Source: Neoceratodus forsteri (taxonomy: Eukaryota; Chordata; Ceratodontiformes; Ceratodontidae). Taken from it: DNA of 64,000 nt. The position numbers and the translations under genes are program-made. The notes beneath the pieces were generated by a model, which made no database searches, had not been told where the DNA came from, and saw only the letters and a list, made by a program, of their open reading frames with translations. Shown here one piece after another: positions 22,345 through 33,890 of the stretch; the first letter of the stretch is position 1, and each line of letters begins with the position of its first letter. Location: positions 51,540,001 to 51,604,000 of the forward strand of contig JADMNL010000028.1 of the NCBI GenBank assembly GCA_016271365.2. Reading direction: 5' to 3'.

Positions 22345-23347
22345 GTACCAGCCAGGCACATGAATGATGGTGGAATGCCATGCCATGCCACCGGCACCAG
22401 GTCATATCATTGGGCACACAATCATCCTGCCCGGAGGTGTCACCCTCCATTACTCACTGATGTTTTATAGTTCTCGTTTCCTAGTTGCCCCCTCCAACAT
22501 GAATTGCTGTGAGTTCACTCTTGCGTTCCCATGTTCCGGTGTGTTCCCATCCAGTTCCACTGATCTGTGTCCAATCTTGTTGCCAAGGGTTGCCCATCCC
22601 TAGCCCCAGTGTTGTATTTCACTAGGTGGTGTAGTGTAGTGGTCCCTAGGGTGTGCAAGTACTGCACCTACTTGTGAGTATTCAGTGAGCATTTGTACTT
22701 GGGACCAGAAAATGCTAGGTCTCTCTTCAGCCATTAAAAGTGATTTTGAGAAAACAATCCTCTAGCCCATCCCCTTGGACCTAATATAGTGTGCACAGCC
22801 CTCTAAACCCCCATCACGAGTCACTAACCCAACAGATGGTCCTGGTCATCCTGTCAATGCTGCTTCACTGCAGTTATCACATATCTGCACATTCTCCTGA
22901 AATCTGGCTGTGACGTGTTATATGACCTGGACTGCATTATGGCCTGAGAGTGATGCCATGAATGCACTGAGAGTGACCAAAATGAGGTGTACACCTTGTC
23001 TGAAGTGTGCAGGCTAAGTACACCTCAAATGCACATTATAAAAACTGGACTAATTATGTGGCTCCTCAAAAGCAGACTTATACTAATTATGTACCTTATC
23101 TGCAGCTTGTAAACTGACTTGTTTAATTTATCAGTTTTCATATTGCAGAAAGTGGCAAGATGTTACTAAGTGTGCATGCATGTGCCCCTTCTGTATATTT
23201 GTATGTGCATATGTGGAGTAGGATTGGTGTTCCTGTGATGTATTGGTACAGTTCTTGTGCTTTTTAGAGGTAAATGTAGAAAACCAATATCAGATGAATG
23301 CTGTTCCTATGGACACTGTTCCATTCATCTATTAAATGCTAGGATTT
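22345..23347. other. hAT interior, no gene recognised
   Basis: Nothing beyond simple sequence and short unsupported frames. Confidence 0.4.
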
Positions 23348-23480
23348 GAGGGCTGTCCCAGTGGTGTGGAAGACTGAGGGTTTTACGTCACACCTGCTGT
23401 CATACAGGTGACCCAGGTTCAGTAATGACCTCAGGTTGTCAGGGGGCAGGTGGAGGAGAGGATTGAGGGTCCCAGGGATT
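23348..23480 (+). mobile_element. tRNA-derived SINE head (family S2), copy 1
   Basis: GGGCTGTCCCAGTGGTGTGG followed by GGTGACCCAGGTTCAG and CTCAGGTTG aligns with the element at 36607. The first block resembles an A box and the second a degenerate B box. The 3' boundary is not clear. Confidence 0.5.
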
Positions 23481-24317
23481 GCTGTCCTTTCCCGGGGAGG
23501 GCTGCCCAAACAGTCTTGGCCTTTGACTGCCACCTGATGAAGGCCTGTGGACAGTGCAGGCTCCAAGAAGGTTTTGAAGGTACAGTAGGAAGCTGTAGTT
23601 CTGCAGTGCATGCATGGCTCCACATGCATGCACTTCTGTGCCACTGCAGCTAGGGAGGTACTTGGGAAAATGAAAGACGGGCAGGCTTAATGGAGACACA
23701 CTCAATCTCCCTTGGCTGCATTGCCAATTGGTCTCTGGGGAGCCTCTGAACTGTGGTCTGGGGCAGCCAATTGTTTGCAACCATTTGAGCTGCTGAATAC
23801 TCTAATGACAGCCACAGTCTCCTATGCCCCTGATCACATGGGGGAAAACATTTCCCCTGAAATTAGGGTGGGGAACATGTAACAAAAGTGTGTCTGTCTT
23901 CAAGAAAAGCCTCGAAAATCACCACAGAGCTTTTGGGGGCCTAGTGGCCCTGAGACCCCTAGCCTTTATATAGAAATTTTCTAAGTATAATACAAAAACT
24001 GCATATGGGGTGGGTGGTTGATGACACTGTTGGACAGCCAATTGTCCATAGCAATTGGAACTGCAGACTCTGTTGCCAGCTTGACACTCCACACCCCTGA
24101 TTACATGTGGAAAACAAAATTTCCGCTGAAATTATGGGTGGGGAACATGTAACAAAAGTGTTTTTTCTTCAAGAAAAGACCCAAAACTCACCACAGAGCA
24201 TGTAACCCCCCAGAGTTTCTGGGGCTGCTAGGCCTCCTGACCCCAGCTTTTATTTGTCCCAATTCACAAATGTTGTATTTAAACACCCCCCTAAATAAAA
24301 TCCTGCGTATGCCCCTG

Positions 24318-24425
24318 CTCTGATGGTGATTGTTATGATTTACTACAGCTTGCAAATTACAGAGCCACATTAAAACAGCTAATTCAGTTGAAGGGAATAT
24401 ACACACCAACTATCATACAGTACAG
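24318..24425. repeat. Dispersed repeat R1, right half of copy 1
   Basis: Continuation of the repeat interrupted by the hAT element. The block from ATTTACTACAGCTTGCAAAT to ACACACCAACTATC matches 34270-34318 and 36236-36262. Confidence 0.7.
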
Positions 24426-24556
24426 TGCAAGCAACAGAGGAGGAATAGATGGGTAACTCATCTCATATAGGATCATGCACTTTCCCTAGGCAGAAGCTCT
24501 GATGTACTTGTTACAGAACATATACCCTGGTAACACCCTTGCTTGCAATTTTTTTT

Positions 24557-24650
24557 GTAAGGCTTGCTGCAGTTCAATGGGTGGAGAACCTCCCCCCAAT
24601 CAGGCCTTAAAAGGCCACTCCCCCTGGCTAGTCCAGAATCGTTTTCTTCG
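24557..24650 (+). repeat. Direct repeat 'A', copy 1 (possible DIRS/Ngaro-type A1)
   Basis: The block around AGTTCAATGGGTGGAG, CCCCAATCAGGCCTTAAAAG and GTCCAGAATCGTTTTCTTC is repeated at 33571-33670 with about 85-90% identity by eye. The second copy lies between two copies of another repeat (B), which is the A1...B1-A2-B2 order of split direct repeats in DIRS/Ngaro elements. Confidence 0.6.
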
Positions 24651-26835
24651 TTTCAGCTGGAGGTGCCGCTCCTCTCCCCTGTTCCTTCCTTTCTCTGCTC
24701 TTGCTACATTTTGAGGCACCTTAGGCCGCCACCTTGACACCTTTCTCTGCTACTCCCTTTGCTCCCCCCTCTATCTCGTTCTTCGTCCCCCCCTTCTCCC
24801 TTGTTTGACTCTTATCCCATCAGGCATCCTTGTTGGCTCTCATCCACCTTTGTTTTCTCTCCCCCCTTCCTGTACCTCATTTTGCCATAATGTTCCTCTG
24901 GTCCTAGTTTTCCACCTCTGAGTCTCCCAGCTGCCAGTTCCTCCTTCCCCTCACCTCGCAGGATACTTCATGTGTGATGCCACCCTCCATGCCTGGCTCG
25001 CTACTCTCCTTCTCTTCCCTGCCTACAACTGGATCTGCTCCTTCCAACCATCCACAGCCACTGATCTCCCTCTGCTGTAACTGTTCCTCATTTGGACAGC
25101 CTTTATGTGTTCCTGTCTCAGGCACTTCAGCTCCGCTCCTCGCCGACCTGGCTTACCCTTGCTTGCACAGGTCTACCAATGTTCTTGATATTTCTGGAGT
25201 GTTTCTGGTCTCACACACTATTCCCTCAATGTGTTTCAATGCTTGGCACCTTCCTTATCTCTACCTTTATGGGGCCCACTATTGTAGGCCTATTGTTTAC
25301 ATTAGGCAGTGCTCCATATTTTGGCCTTTGTTGTGATTTGGAGGTCAGTGCTTTTATTTTTTGTGCTGAGAGGTTGAGAGGTCTGCCTGTTTTACTTCAT
25401 CCTTTTGTCTTCCTTCATTCTCCTCTTACCTCTCACCTGCCTCCTCCTCCATTCTCACCATCGACCTTGACTTCACCTCATCCCTCTAACTACCAGAGCC
25501 TATTGCCACTCATTGCTTCTTTTGGCTGTTTCCCTTGTTGCTCAAGTTTGTCTCTTGGGGTCTCTATTCCCTTTTGGGGTTTCCAGCCCTGCTCATTCCC
25601 ACTATTCCCTGCTGTGTATCTTACTCCCCTACTCATCAGCCCAGCTTCAGTTGCTGGCTTGCTTTCAGTTATTGCCTACTGTTTTCACCAGCCCTCCTGT
25701 CGGCCCAACTATAGCTGTTAGTTTTTCCTCATTTACTTTTTCTCCCTTGTTCAATAACTGCTCAGCGTCTGGGTGCCTGGTTCATGACTGTGCTGTTTTT
25801 TCCTATGGCGGGGGACTCCGCTGTCACAGCGGGCACTGTAGCTCCAGGCAATGGGTGCAGCTTTCTCTTCACATCCTCTTATTCTACATTGCCTCACTGC
25901 TTCTACTACTGCTCCATACCAGCTTTCAAGGCATTCTCTCCATCAGCAGCTCCTCTTACCTATCATTTTGCCTAGCCTTATCCTGGTACTCATACCTCAA
26001 CCATCAGCTGCGGGTTTCGCCCGGCCGTTCTCATTTCTACCTTCATACATTTCCACCCACTTTTAATTTGGCTTCTCAATGGACCCATTGGCATGCACTC
26101 CTGTGGTTACTAATCACATTTAGCCTCCTCGTGACTCATGTCAGGGTCTTTTTTTTTTCTCAGTCTGACCTCTCTGTCAGTTTACTTGTTTGCATCGATT
26201 ACTCGAGCATAACCCTCATATGGGCCTCCTGCTACCTTGACTCGACCTGCTCGCAACTTGGAGACATGCCATCCGTGTCCATTGCTCCTTGGCTTGGGGG
26301 CTAACCTGTAGCCGACTGTCTCACTCTGCACCCACGAAGTCCGCATAGTGAGAATGTCTTCACTCTGGGTGGACCTTCATTTGTCCCTCATTTCAGTGAC
26401 ACCTCTGGATGCAGAATTTATGACTTCCAGCTGCGAGGGGTGGGGCTGTCATCAATTGGGCCTCTTTAGCTGCCCGAGCGGGTTCAGAGGCACCCTCTGC
26501 TATACTCCATCTGACTGCCTCTGGTTCACCTGGTCGGTTTTGCAGGCTCATGTAGACTGGCTGAGTGCCTCACCATTCATCTCTCTCTCTCCCTCCTCCT
26601 TTGCTTTTAGGCGCCTAGTTGCAGAGATGTTACTTACAACCCTCAAAAGCATTCCTGTTATCAGGACCGAGTGAGGGCTTCCTCCAAATTGGAATCTTTT
26701 CCTCTTCCCTCAATCTTGACTCTAATTTGCAGCAGGGATTGACAAATCCCATAGCCCAGTGTCTGGGGCTACAATCTCATGCTGACAGACAAATACTTTT
26801 ACTGCCCTAGGTTGTCCTACGGATAACCAAATTAG
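24651..26835 (+). other. Pyrimidine-rich region, possible interior of a DIRS-like element
   Basis: Long CT-rich sequence with the longest open frame in the window (25513-26304, 263 codons), together with overlapping frames at 25092-25721 and 26348-26674. The products are hydrophobic and low in complexity. I recognise no RT, RNase H or tyrosine recombinase motif. They may be open only because a CT-rich strand has few stop codons. Confidence 0.3.
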
Positions 26836-28359
26836 TGAATTAGTTTCATCTTTTTTCCTTTTTCCAATTGTGAGGTGCTGTGTGCAGTTTCAGCCAGTAG
26901 ATGTCCCCCATTCATCTGTGTGGAGCACCCATCACATGATAGTGTGTCCAGCACACCACACAGTTGTACTGCAGCAGGGAGCAGGCAAGGCTGCAAGATC
27001 GGAAGGATGGATCCAAGATAGAGGCAGAGCAGAAGGAGCGTGCTTGAGGCAATGAGGACCTTTTTCTCGCCCACCTACCACCAGCCAACAGATCAGCATC
27101 TACCCTCAGGATTGACAGGTGAGTGGATGAACAGGGTGTTACTTAAGGCTGAATGTCAATCCTAGCATGGGGGGAGGGGTTGGTCGAGGATGTTCACATT
27201 GGTGCCACTTAAAGAAAACACACCATTTTCACTGAAGCAGCAGAGGTGTAGATGCATTCTCTATTCTCTGTGACCATGTGTGGTCACAGTCAGCAGTAGA
27301 CAAGAGAGTGAATTAGTGGAAGGAGGACGTTTCACGTTAATGTTTTAGCACTACTGCATGACATAAAACTGAGACTGTTTATATAAAAAAAAACTTCTGG
27401 GTGTTCTGGGACAAAAAAAAACACAACTTTAGAGATGGTAGGACAGCAAAGCTTATGCCATAGGCTGGTCAGGTGAAGGACCGGGTCTGTGTTGGCCCGT
27501 CGGCTACATAAAGGATCCACGACCCTGATCCTCCTAGAAAAAAGTAAACTGTTTCTAAAGGGAAGTCTGAGGAAAAAAATCAAAAAAAATTTAATTGGGC
27601 GACAAAAGTGGAGGACCCTCCCCAAGCTGCATTGAACCATGAACTAGGCATTCAGAAAGTTGTTCAACTTGTAAAAAAATGGGAAAATAATATACCCAGA
27701 AGAGAATTAAAAAAAAAAAAACTGAAAAGGGAATACATCCCATACTACTGTAGTGTGCAGTACATAGGTAATCACAAAGGGGATTTGTGTTATGTTTTGT
27801 GGGGGGTTAGGGGAAGTTACAGTTACTGTTCTAGGGGAAAGGAGTGATGTACAACAGGGAGGATAATAATTGACAAAACACATCACTGAAGTTGAGAAAA
27901 AGAAAAGGGTGTGGGCCCAGGAGTCTGTGCGGTTTGGAGGTGAAGAGAGGAGTGTTTTGTACACTCTGCAGACTAAAACAAGCCATATTTAAGAAAAAAA
28001 TCCTGCAGTGTACATTACAAACTAATAAAGTGTAGGAGACGGTGTGTGGGACACCTGGGTAATTTGGGGATGAAGAGAGGAGTGGTGTACAGTACACACT
28101 ACACAGAATGAAGCCACAAAGAAAAAATCTCTAGTCTATAATACTCTGACTGACATACCCTACCCTTCCCAGAGGGGCCAGCTAGGTAGTAGTCATTAAC
28201 TGTCCCAAAACACAGCAGTAACCTAACAGTTTAGTAAAAGGGCTGTGTGTGCATCTGAGACAGTTGACTTGCCTTGTATGGGGGAGAGGGTCTGTGGGAC
28301 ACCTGAACAGTTTGCGGTGAGGAGGTGTGCTGTACAGACTAAAAGAGAAGGCATATTAA
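26836..28359. repeat. Diverged repeats upstream of composite repeat I
   Basis: A segment built around GTGTGGGACACCTG, GAAGAGAGGAGTG and TACAGACTAAAA appears at about 27906, 28039 and 28277, and more weakly at 31686. No coding domains are seen. Probably part of the same large repeat as what follows. Confidence 0.4.
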
Positions 28360-28429
28360 ACAAGCATTTGTCAATGCCGAATGTTGATTGCGTTGGTCTG
28401 AGCTCGCTCAGTGCCCCTCTGTCCTCTCG

Positions 28430-29850
28430 CTCAGTGTGTTCTCCCAGTGCTGCAGGCTGCTCTTTTGTGCTGGGCTCCTGCCTGCATTGGCAGCTTTCTG
28501 CCCGCTAAGAAATCTGCAGCTGTCCCTACAGAGTTCTGTTGTGGTGGCTCACTCCCCCTCTCTCACTCACTCATTCCGTTTCTGCCGGTGCTGCAGACTG
28601 GCCTTTTGTACTGGGCTCCTGCCTGCGTTGCCACCTTTTTCTGCCAACAAAGAAATCTAAAGCAGTCACAATAGAGCTCCATTGAGCTCACTCATTCTCC
28701 CGTCTCACTCGCTTATTGTGTTTCTCCCGGTGCTGTAGGCTGCCGTTTTGTACTGGGCTCCTGCCTGCATTGGCACCTTTTTCTGCCCACAAAGAAATGT
28801 GCAGCAGTTACAATAGAGCTCCGTTGAGCTCGTTCACTCCTCCTCACACTCACTCATTCTCAGCTTTCCAACCACTACGCAGGCTGCCCTTGTACTGGGG
28901 CCCCTGCATGCATTGCTGCCCTTTTCTGCCCACACAAACAAATCTGCAACAGTCCCAACAGAGCTCTGTTGAGCTCACTCACTCCCCCTCCCTCACTCAC
29001 TCATTCTGTGTCTCCCGCCACTGCAGGCTGCCCTTTTGTACTGGGCTCCTGCCTGTGTTGGTGGCTTTTTCTGCCCACAAAGAAATCTGAAGCAGTCCAG
29101 ACACAGCTCCATTGAGCTTGCTCACTCCCCCTCTCTGACTCGCTCAATCTGTTTCTGTCAGCGCTGCAATCTGGCCTTTTGTACTAGGCTCCTGCCTGTG
29201 TTGCTGCCTTTTTCTGCCCACAATGAAATCCGCAGCAGTCACAATAGAGCTCTGTTGAGCTCGCTCACTACCGCTCTGTCATTTGCTCATTTTGTTTCTC
29301 TTGGCACTGCAGGCTGCACTTTTGTGTGGGGCTCCTGGCTGTGTTGGCACCTTTGTCTGTCCACAAAGAAATCTGCAGCTGTCCCGACAGAGCTCTGTTG
29401 AGGTCGCTCAGTCTCAGTCTCAGTCTCAGTCTCTCTCTCTCTCTCCTGGTGCTGCAAGCTGCCCTTTTGTATGGGGCTCCAGCCTGCATTGGCACCTTTT
29501 TCTGCCCACAAAGAAATCCGCAGCAGTCCTGATAGAGATCCATTGAGCTCACTCAGTCCCCTGTCTCACTCACTCATACAGTTTCTCCCACTGCTGCAGG
29601 CTGGCCTTTTGTACTGGGCCCCTGCCTACATTGATGCCTTTTTCTGCCCACAAAGAAATCCACAGCAGTCCTGACAGCGTTCCGGTAAGTTTGCTCACTC
29701 CCCCTCCCTCACTCACTCTCTTGTTCTGTTTCTCTCAGTGCTGCAGGCTGCCCTTTTGTACTGGGCTCTTGTGTTGGGGCCTTTTTCTGCCCACAAACAA
29801 ATCCGCAGCAGTCCTGACAGAGCTCAGTTGAGTTCGGTCACTCTCCACCC
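28430..29850. repeat. 143-bp tandem array, ten copies
   Basis: The anchor GCTGCAGGCTGCCCTTTTGT recurs at about 28449, 28590, 28732, 28874, 29019, 29163, 29305, 29451, 29593 and 29740, a period of 141-147 bases. Each unit also carries CTTTTTCTGCCCACAAAGAA and a CTCACTC-rich spacer. Copies are diverged. The unit length is not a multiple of three, so the repeated frames (CTGLLPALAPFSAHKEI) change between copies and are not a protein repeat. Confidence 0.95.
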
Positions 29851-29869
29851 CCCCTCCTCGCTCATTCTT

Positions 29870-30700
29870 ATTCTGTCCCAAACACTGATTTCCCACAGCG
29901 AGCATGCTATTCTCCGGCAGGGGTGAAAAAACATATTTTAGCAAGTATGTGAAAAATGACAGCTGAACTGTTCATAAGGAGGTGTGAAAAAATGCCACTG
30001 TTGAAAATGTAGCATGAAAATATTACAAATTTACGACATTAGAAGGCTGCATGGAAACAGTTCCATGCACACTTATAACAGTCACGTTATGGAGCTTCAT
30101 CACAAATTTTCAATATAGGCATTTTAGGACCTCTACTCATGAACACTGTCACTGTCATTTTCTTAATCTGTCTGGAACACTAATTTCCCAAAGCAACTGC
30201 ACTATTCTGTGCCAGAACTGGAAAAAAGCATTTCGGCCAGGATGTGAACAATGATAGCTGTACTGTTCACAGGGGAGGTGTGAAAAAATGCCAAAGTTGA
30301 AAATCTGGCGTGAAAATATTGCAAATTCAAAGTTACGAATGTGCATAGCAACTGCACAACGCACGCTCATAAAACAGTAATTTTTTGGATTTTTTCCACC
30401 AAATTTGCAACATAGGCTTTTTGAGAGCCCACCTCATGAACACTAGCACTGTCATTTTGTTAATCGGCCCCAATAGGTGATTCTGTGCAGTGACTACAAA
30501 ATCACCTTTCAGGGCTGATTATTGCCATGACATTTCCAGAATTCCTGAGGAGGGGTCCCAAAAACTCCATGTTGGAAATTTGGTGCCAAAATCCCAAAAA
30601 ATGACTGAGATATATGCATTAAAGTTGGAAAAACATTTATTCCATTATACAGCTTACCAGCATTTCCTCAATTCGCGATCTGCTTTGAAGAGTGCAGACA
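29870..30700. repeat. ~300-bp tandem array, three units (copy I)
   Basis: Units anchored on CACTGATTTCCCACAGC-like sequence begin at about 29884, 30179 and 30476. Each carries AAATGACAGCTG, GAAAAAATGCCA and CATGAACACT blocks. The last unit is a divergent type that recurs as the last unit of the array at 40270-41690. Confidence 0.85.
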
Positions 30701-30891
30701 TGTTCCCTGTCCACTGAAGATCATCGCACCAAGCTCTGGAGGTAAGTATGGGTTGAGATGGGGGTGTGGGGAGGCAGGGTGCACAATGGGTGGGTGCGGG
30801 TTGCAGGAGGGGGGCAGGAAGACTGTTGAGGTACAGTTTCCTTTTTTACAGTCTAAAAAAAAAAGACCTTGCAGGATGTTTTTTATTTACA

Positions 30892-30935
30892 GGGCATGTG
30901 GCATGCTGGGGTGGGATCCCAGCATGCCACCAGAA
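30892..30935. repeat. Inverted repeat in composite repeat I
   Basis: GGCATGCTGGG at about 30900-30910 and CCCAGCATGCC at 30918-30928 are perfect inverted arms around a 7-base loop. The equivalent site in copy II (about 41855-41885) is degraded. Confidence 0.7.
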
Positions 30936-30954
30936 ACTCTTTGGGGGGCAAGCT

Positions 30955-31160
30955 GTAGCTGACAGGAGATTGGGCACCCTCATCGGCACACAACAAAGGG
31001 GGTGACATTACGCTGGCGGAGATTGGGCACCCCATCAGCAGGCAGTATAAGTTGGGGGTTTACATAATGCCAAGGGAGTGGGCTCCCTGTCAGCAGCAGA
31101 AACATTGGGGCACTGAAGCTGATGGGGATTGAGGCCCCCATCAGCAAATAAACATGGTGG
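30955..31160. repeat. Array of ~55-bp hairpin units (copy I)
   Basis: Four units each start with a short palindrome of the type GCYGAYGGGGATTGGGC, then a complementary CCCCATCRGC, followed by a purine-rich spacer. Arms pair within each unit. A six-unit version is in copy II. Confidence 0.75.
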
Positions 31161-31166
31161 GGGGGT

Positions 31167-31219
31167 TAATATTGTTTGAACACGGTGGCAAACTGCCACC
31201 ATGTTAACAAACAATATTA
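31167..31219. repeat. Palindrome closing the hairpin array (copy I)
   Basis: Left arm 31167-31190 and right arm 31194-31219 pair with a few mismatches and a 3-base loop. Outer bases read TAATATTGTTT, inner bases GGTGGCA. The same palindrome sits in the same place in copy II (42228-42275). Confidence 0.85.
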
Positions 31220-31570
31220 GGGTTTCAAGATCCTGCCCTGTAGTGATGGGTCGTTCCCTCATTGCAGAAAATGGCCGATGCTGCAATGATGAGGCGGCCC
31301 CTGATGCAGTGGCTGATTTTTATTTTTTTTTTACAAGTTGGTGGCACGCTGACTGAACTAGTGTCAGCAGCAGCGTGCCACAACATTGGGGGATGCTGGA
31401 CAAGCCTTTACAGGCTGTGGGGGCATTGGCGCCAACAGTGCCGTGCCTGTACAACCTGCTTGTGGAGAAAGCTGCCATAATATGTTTCTTGCTTATGCAT
31501 GCAATCAACATAAAAAGAAAGTCTCTGTACTGTACAAACTAAAAGTCACCCGTCTAACGCAAAAAAATTG

Positions 31571-33386
31571 AAATGGCCAGTGCCACGCTGCCTTGTACCC
31601 TACCCACTACCCAGAGGAACCAGTGGGCCAGGTGGTCTTCAACTGTACCCTAACACAGCTCTGACACAATTTAGCCAAAAAAGGTGTGTGGGACTTGTTT
31701 GTGTGGGTCTGTTGTGTGGGACTATTCAAGAAACAAAAGGAGATTCTCTGTACTGTTCTGAACATTACAAACTAAAGCATGTACCATAATTTACTTTAAA
31801 AAATATACTTTATTTTGGTACACTTGCTGACACTTGTAAAGACACCAAGAGAGACCAGGTAGTTGCTGGGACTCGGGAGTTTTGGGTGGACTAAAGTGTT
31901 GAACTGGTTTACAACTTCTGTGTGAGCTTCTGCAGTACAGATTGCAAACAATGAAAAAGAAAATCCTGAAAAATTGAAAAGGAGTTGAGTGGGGCGGAAT
32001 TGTGGCCTATGCCTTCCTTGGTCTGAGGGCTGGCTGGGTACAGCCACCTATGGAGGTAAATAATTAACAGTGTACATGACAAGTGACTTAGGCATATACA
32101 CAGCAGCGTATTCAACGGCTGCTTGCTATTCCCTTTGCTGTCTTCCTGACCCTGACTAGTGGATGCCTACAGTCAATAAAGCTGTGATGTGAGCATAAGC
32201 TAGTTACCCATCCCCAGCCAATTTCCCATTCCATCCTGCCCAGTCAAGGACACTCACACACAGTGAGGTTTTGTAAAATATATTTTATTTGCATAATAAA
32301 AAGACTGAGAAAGATGACATAAATAAGAATAAACAGACTTTTTTGTCAGTGTGGTCAGCAGCAGCAGCCTTATCTTCTGGCAAAATACAAACCATTTCTT
32401 CTCCAGATAAATGTCATGCTGAATGTGACTCTTATTCTGTGGTACTGGATATAACAGCAGCTGATGTTCATTCCATGGAATTAAACGGTGAAGCTGGTGC
32501 ATCTGTTTCGCCGTTAGAAAAGCGTCGTTTAGTAAAGTGCAAGATCAGCCAGTGAACAGGAGATATATAAAGACAAGAAACGTGACCAAGAGAAGAGCCA
32601 GCATGTTCCAACCTCATTGGCTGGCCACTTTCAAATGGTAAAGACACGATGAACAAAAGAGCCTGATGTATTGCACAGTATGTGAAATATATCCTAGTAT
32701 CCTAGTACTGCAGTACCAGACTCAGATTTTGACTCGAGCTGTATTAATTTAGTAGTAACATTTAAAAACACATCATTTTTACTGTTTTCAATAGTCTACA
32801 TCTATATAGTATTAATAATGCAACCCCATGCAATTTACTTTGTTGCTACACAAATTTGTTTTTAAATGGTCTTTAAAATATGGACTTCCGATCATGGACT
32901 ACCACTCACAACACTGGGACTACCATTTTAGGCTAGGCCAGTTGTCAATGGACTAGCATGTAAATTTGAAATTTGTCGATCCCTAATTTGCAATAGCTGA
33001 GCCGTCACTAACCAAAACATCCTTCTGCCTGGAGGGAAGGTGACCTAGGCCTTGGATCCCCAGAGGTTTCCTCCTCAATGTTTTTTTTTTCTTCTCATCT
33101 GTGCTGATGGTCATAATACTTGAAGGGGTTGGTGCTTTTCTAGGTTCCATGGATAGGTTCCGCTGTTGGATGGAGTCTGGTGGTGGCCCCAGCTGTTTGC
33201 TCTCTCTCCTTAGGAAGTTTGCTCCTTCTGCGTCCTGTCAGTTTCCATTCCACTAAACATTTCTCGTTGTCTCCCATTCATCTCCTGTTCTACCCATCTG
33301 CATCTATCAATCTCCATTCCCGTCCTCAATAGCATTTTGACTCCTTTCCTTCTTTGAAGCTCAACACCCTTTTGGTTATTCTTTTT
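31571..33386. other. Unassigned intergenic sequence
   Basis: Diverged relatives of the repeats at 27.9-28.3 kb occur at 31680-31960. The open frame at 32289-32555 (88 codons) shows no known domain. The rest is AT-rich or CT-rich without recognisable structure. Confidence 0.4.
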
Positions 33387-33567
33387 GGGCTCCTTCCTAA
33401 GCTACCTTTAGCCAAGGGATTCATTCCTTTGTCACCTATGGGGTGGAACCCTGTTCTAGGGTTCCTTGCTGTCTTACCCCTACAGGATGATGTTTCCCAT
33501 GGATAGAGAAGCGAACAGCCACATTGTAAAAGTCACACAAGCATACCAAGTTGTGTAAGCACACTGA
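33387..33567 (+). repeat. Direct repeat 'B', copy 1 (possible B1)
   Basis: Starts GGGCTCCTTC, includes TAGCCAAGGG, AGGGTTCCTTG, CAGCCACATTGTAA and GTCACACAAGCAT, and ends GTAAGCACACTGA. It is repeated at 33722-33890. Together with repeat A it gives the order B1-A2-B2. Confidence 0.75.
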
Positions 33568-33570
33568 ATT

Positions 33571-33670
33571 GCAAGGCTTGCCACAGTTCAATGGGTGGAG
33601 CAACAAACCACTCCCCCAATCAGGCCTTAAAAGGCAGCTTCTCCTGGCTGGTCCAGAATCGTTTTCTTCA
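33571..33670 (+). repeat. Direct repeat 'A', copy 2 (possible A2)
   Basis: Second copy of the block at 24557-24650, lying exactly between the two B copies. Confidence 0.75.
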
Positions 33671-33721
33671 TTGCCCCACCATCCTCCCCATCTCCTCCAG
33701 TGGCTTGTCTCTCTTTCCCGT

Positions 33722-33890
33722 GGGCTCCTTCATAGGATTCTTCTAGCCAAGGGAATCATTCCTGCTCCTCTAGGGTTCCTTGCCGTCGTACCCCTACAGG
33801 GTGGTATATCCCAATGATAGTGAGGCAACCGGCCACATTGTAACAAAGTCACACAAGCATGCATCATACCAAGTTGCGTAAGCACACTGA
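33722..33890 (+). repeat. Direct repeat 'B', copy 2 (possible B2)
   Basis: Second copy of 33387-33567, with small indels. It ends at AGCACACTGA, after which a T-rich sequence follows. Confidence 0.75.

Larger units (their letters stand above)
18242..24317. mobile_element. 6.1-kb hAT-type transposon
   Basis: Identical 8-bp duplications CTCTGATG flank it at 18234-18241 and 24318-24325. Its ends are inverted repeats: 5' CAGGAGCGTAGGCAG, 3' (reverse complement) CAGGGGCATACGCAG, differing at three of 15 positions. Both subterminal regions carry AAACACCCCC. Removing it reunites dispersed repeat R1, which confirms the boundaries. No readable hAT transposase remains. The interior holds a LINE tail (19689), a purine-rich region, a 54-bp minisatellite and a SINE. 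Near the 3' end, two ~200-bp segments (about 23815-23990 and 24060-24230) are diverged direct repeats. Confidence 0.85.
28360..31570. repeat. Composite repeat, copy I
   Basis: A long unit sharing its order of parts with 39719-42610. It begins with CAAGCATTTGTCAATGCCGA (28361-28380). It contains a 143-bp tandem array (found only here), a ~300-bp tandem array, a conserved GTATGGG...GTGGGGAGGCAGGGTG block near 30748-30780, an array of ~55-bp hairpins, a palindrome at 31167-31219, and a tail matching 42490-42610 (CATAATATGTTTCTTGC). No protein domain was recognised. The class is unknown. Confidence 0.7.

Noticed and set aside
22181..22363. 18-residue repeat protein from the 54-bp minisatellite
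   Set aside because: Two units are 53 bases long and shift the frame. There is no start context, and the array lies inside a transposon.
25513..26304. Longest open frame of the window (263 codons) as a membrane protein gene
   Set aside because: The strand is CT-rich, which lowers stop-codon frequency and gives Leu/Ser/Phe-rich products. There is no domain, and overlapping frames are equally open.
28388..29674. Repeated CTGLLPAL...FSAHKEI protein frames as a repeat protein
   Set aside because: They come from the 143-bp tandem array, whose unit is not a multiple of three. The frame changes between units and stops interrupt it.
30955..31160. CRISPR array
   Set aside because: The hairpin units are spaced irregularly with similar purine-rich spacers, in vertebrate DNA full of retrotransposons. 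CRISPR arrays are prokaryotic.
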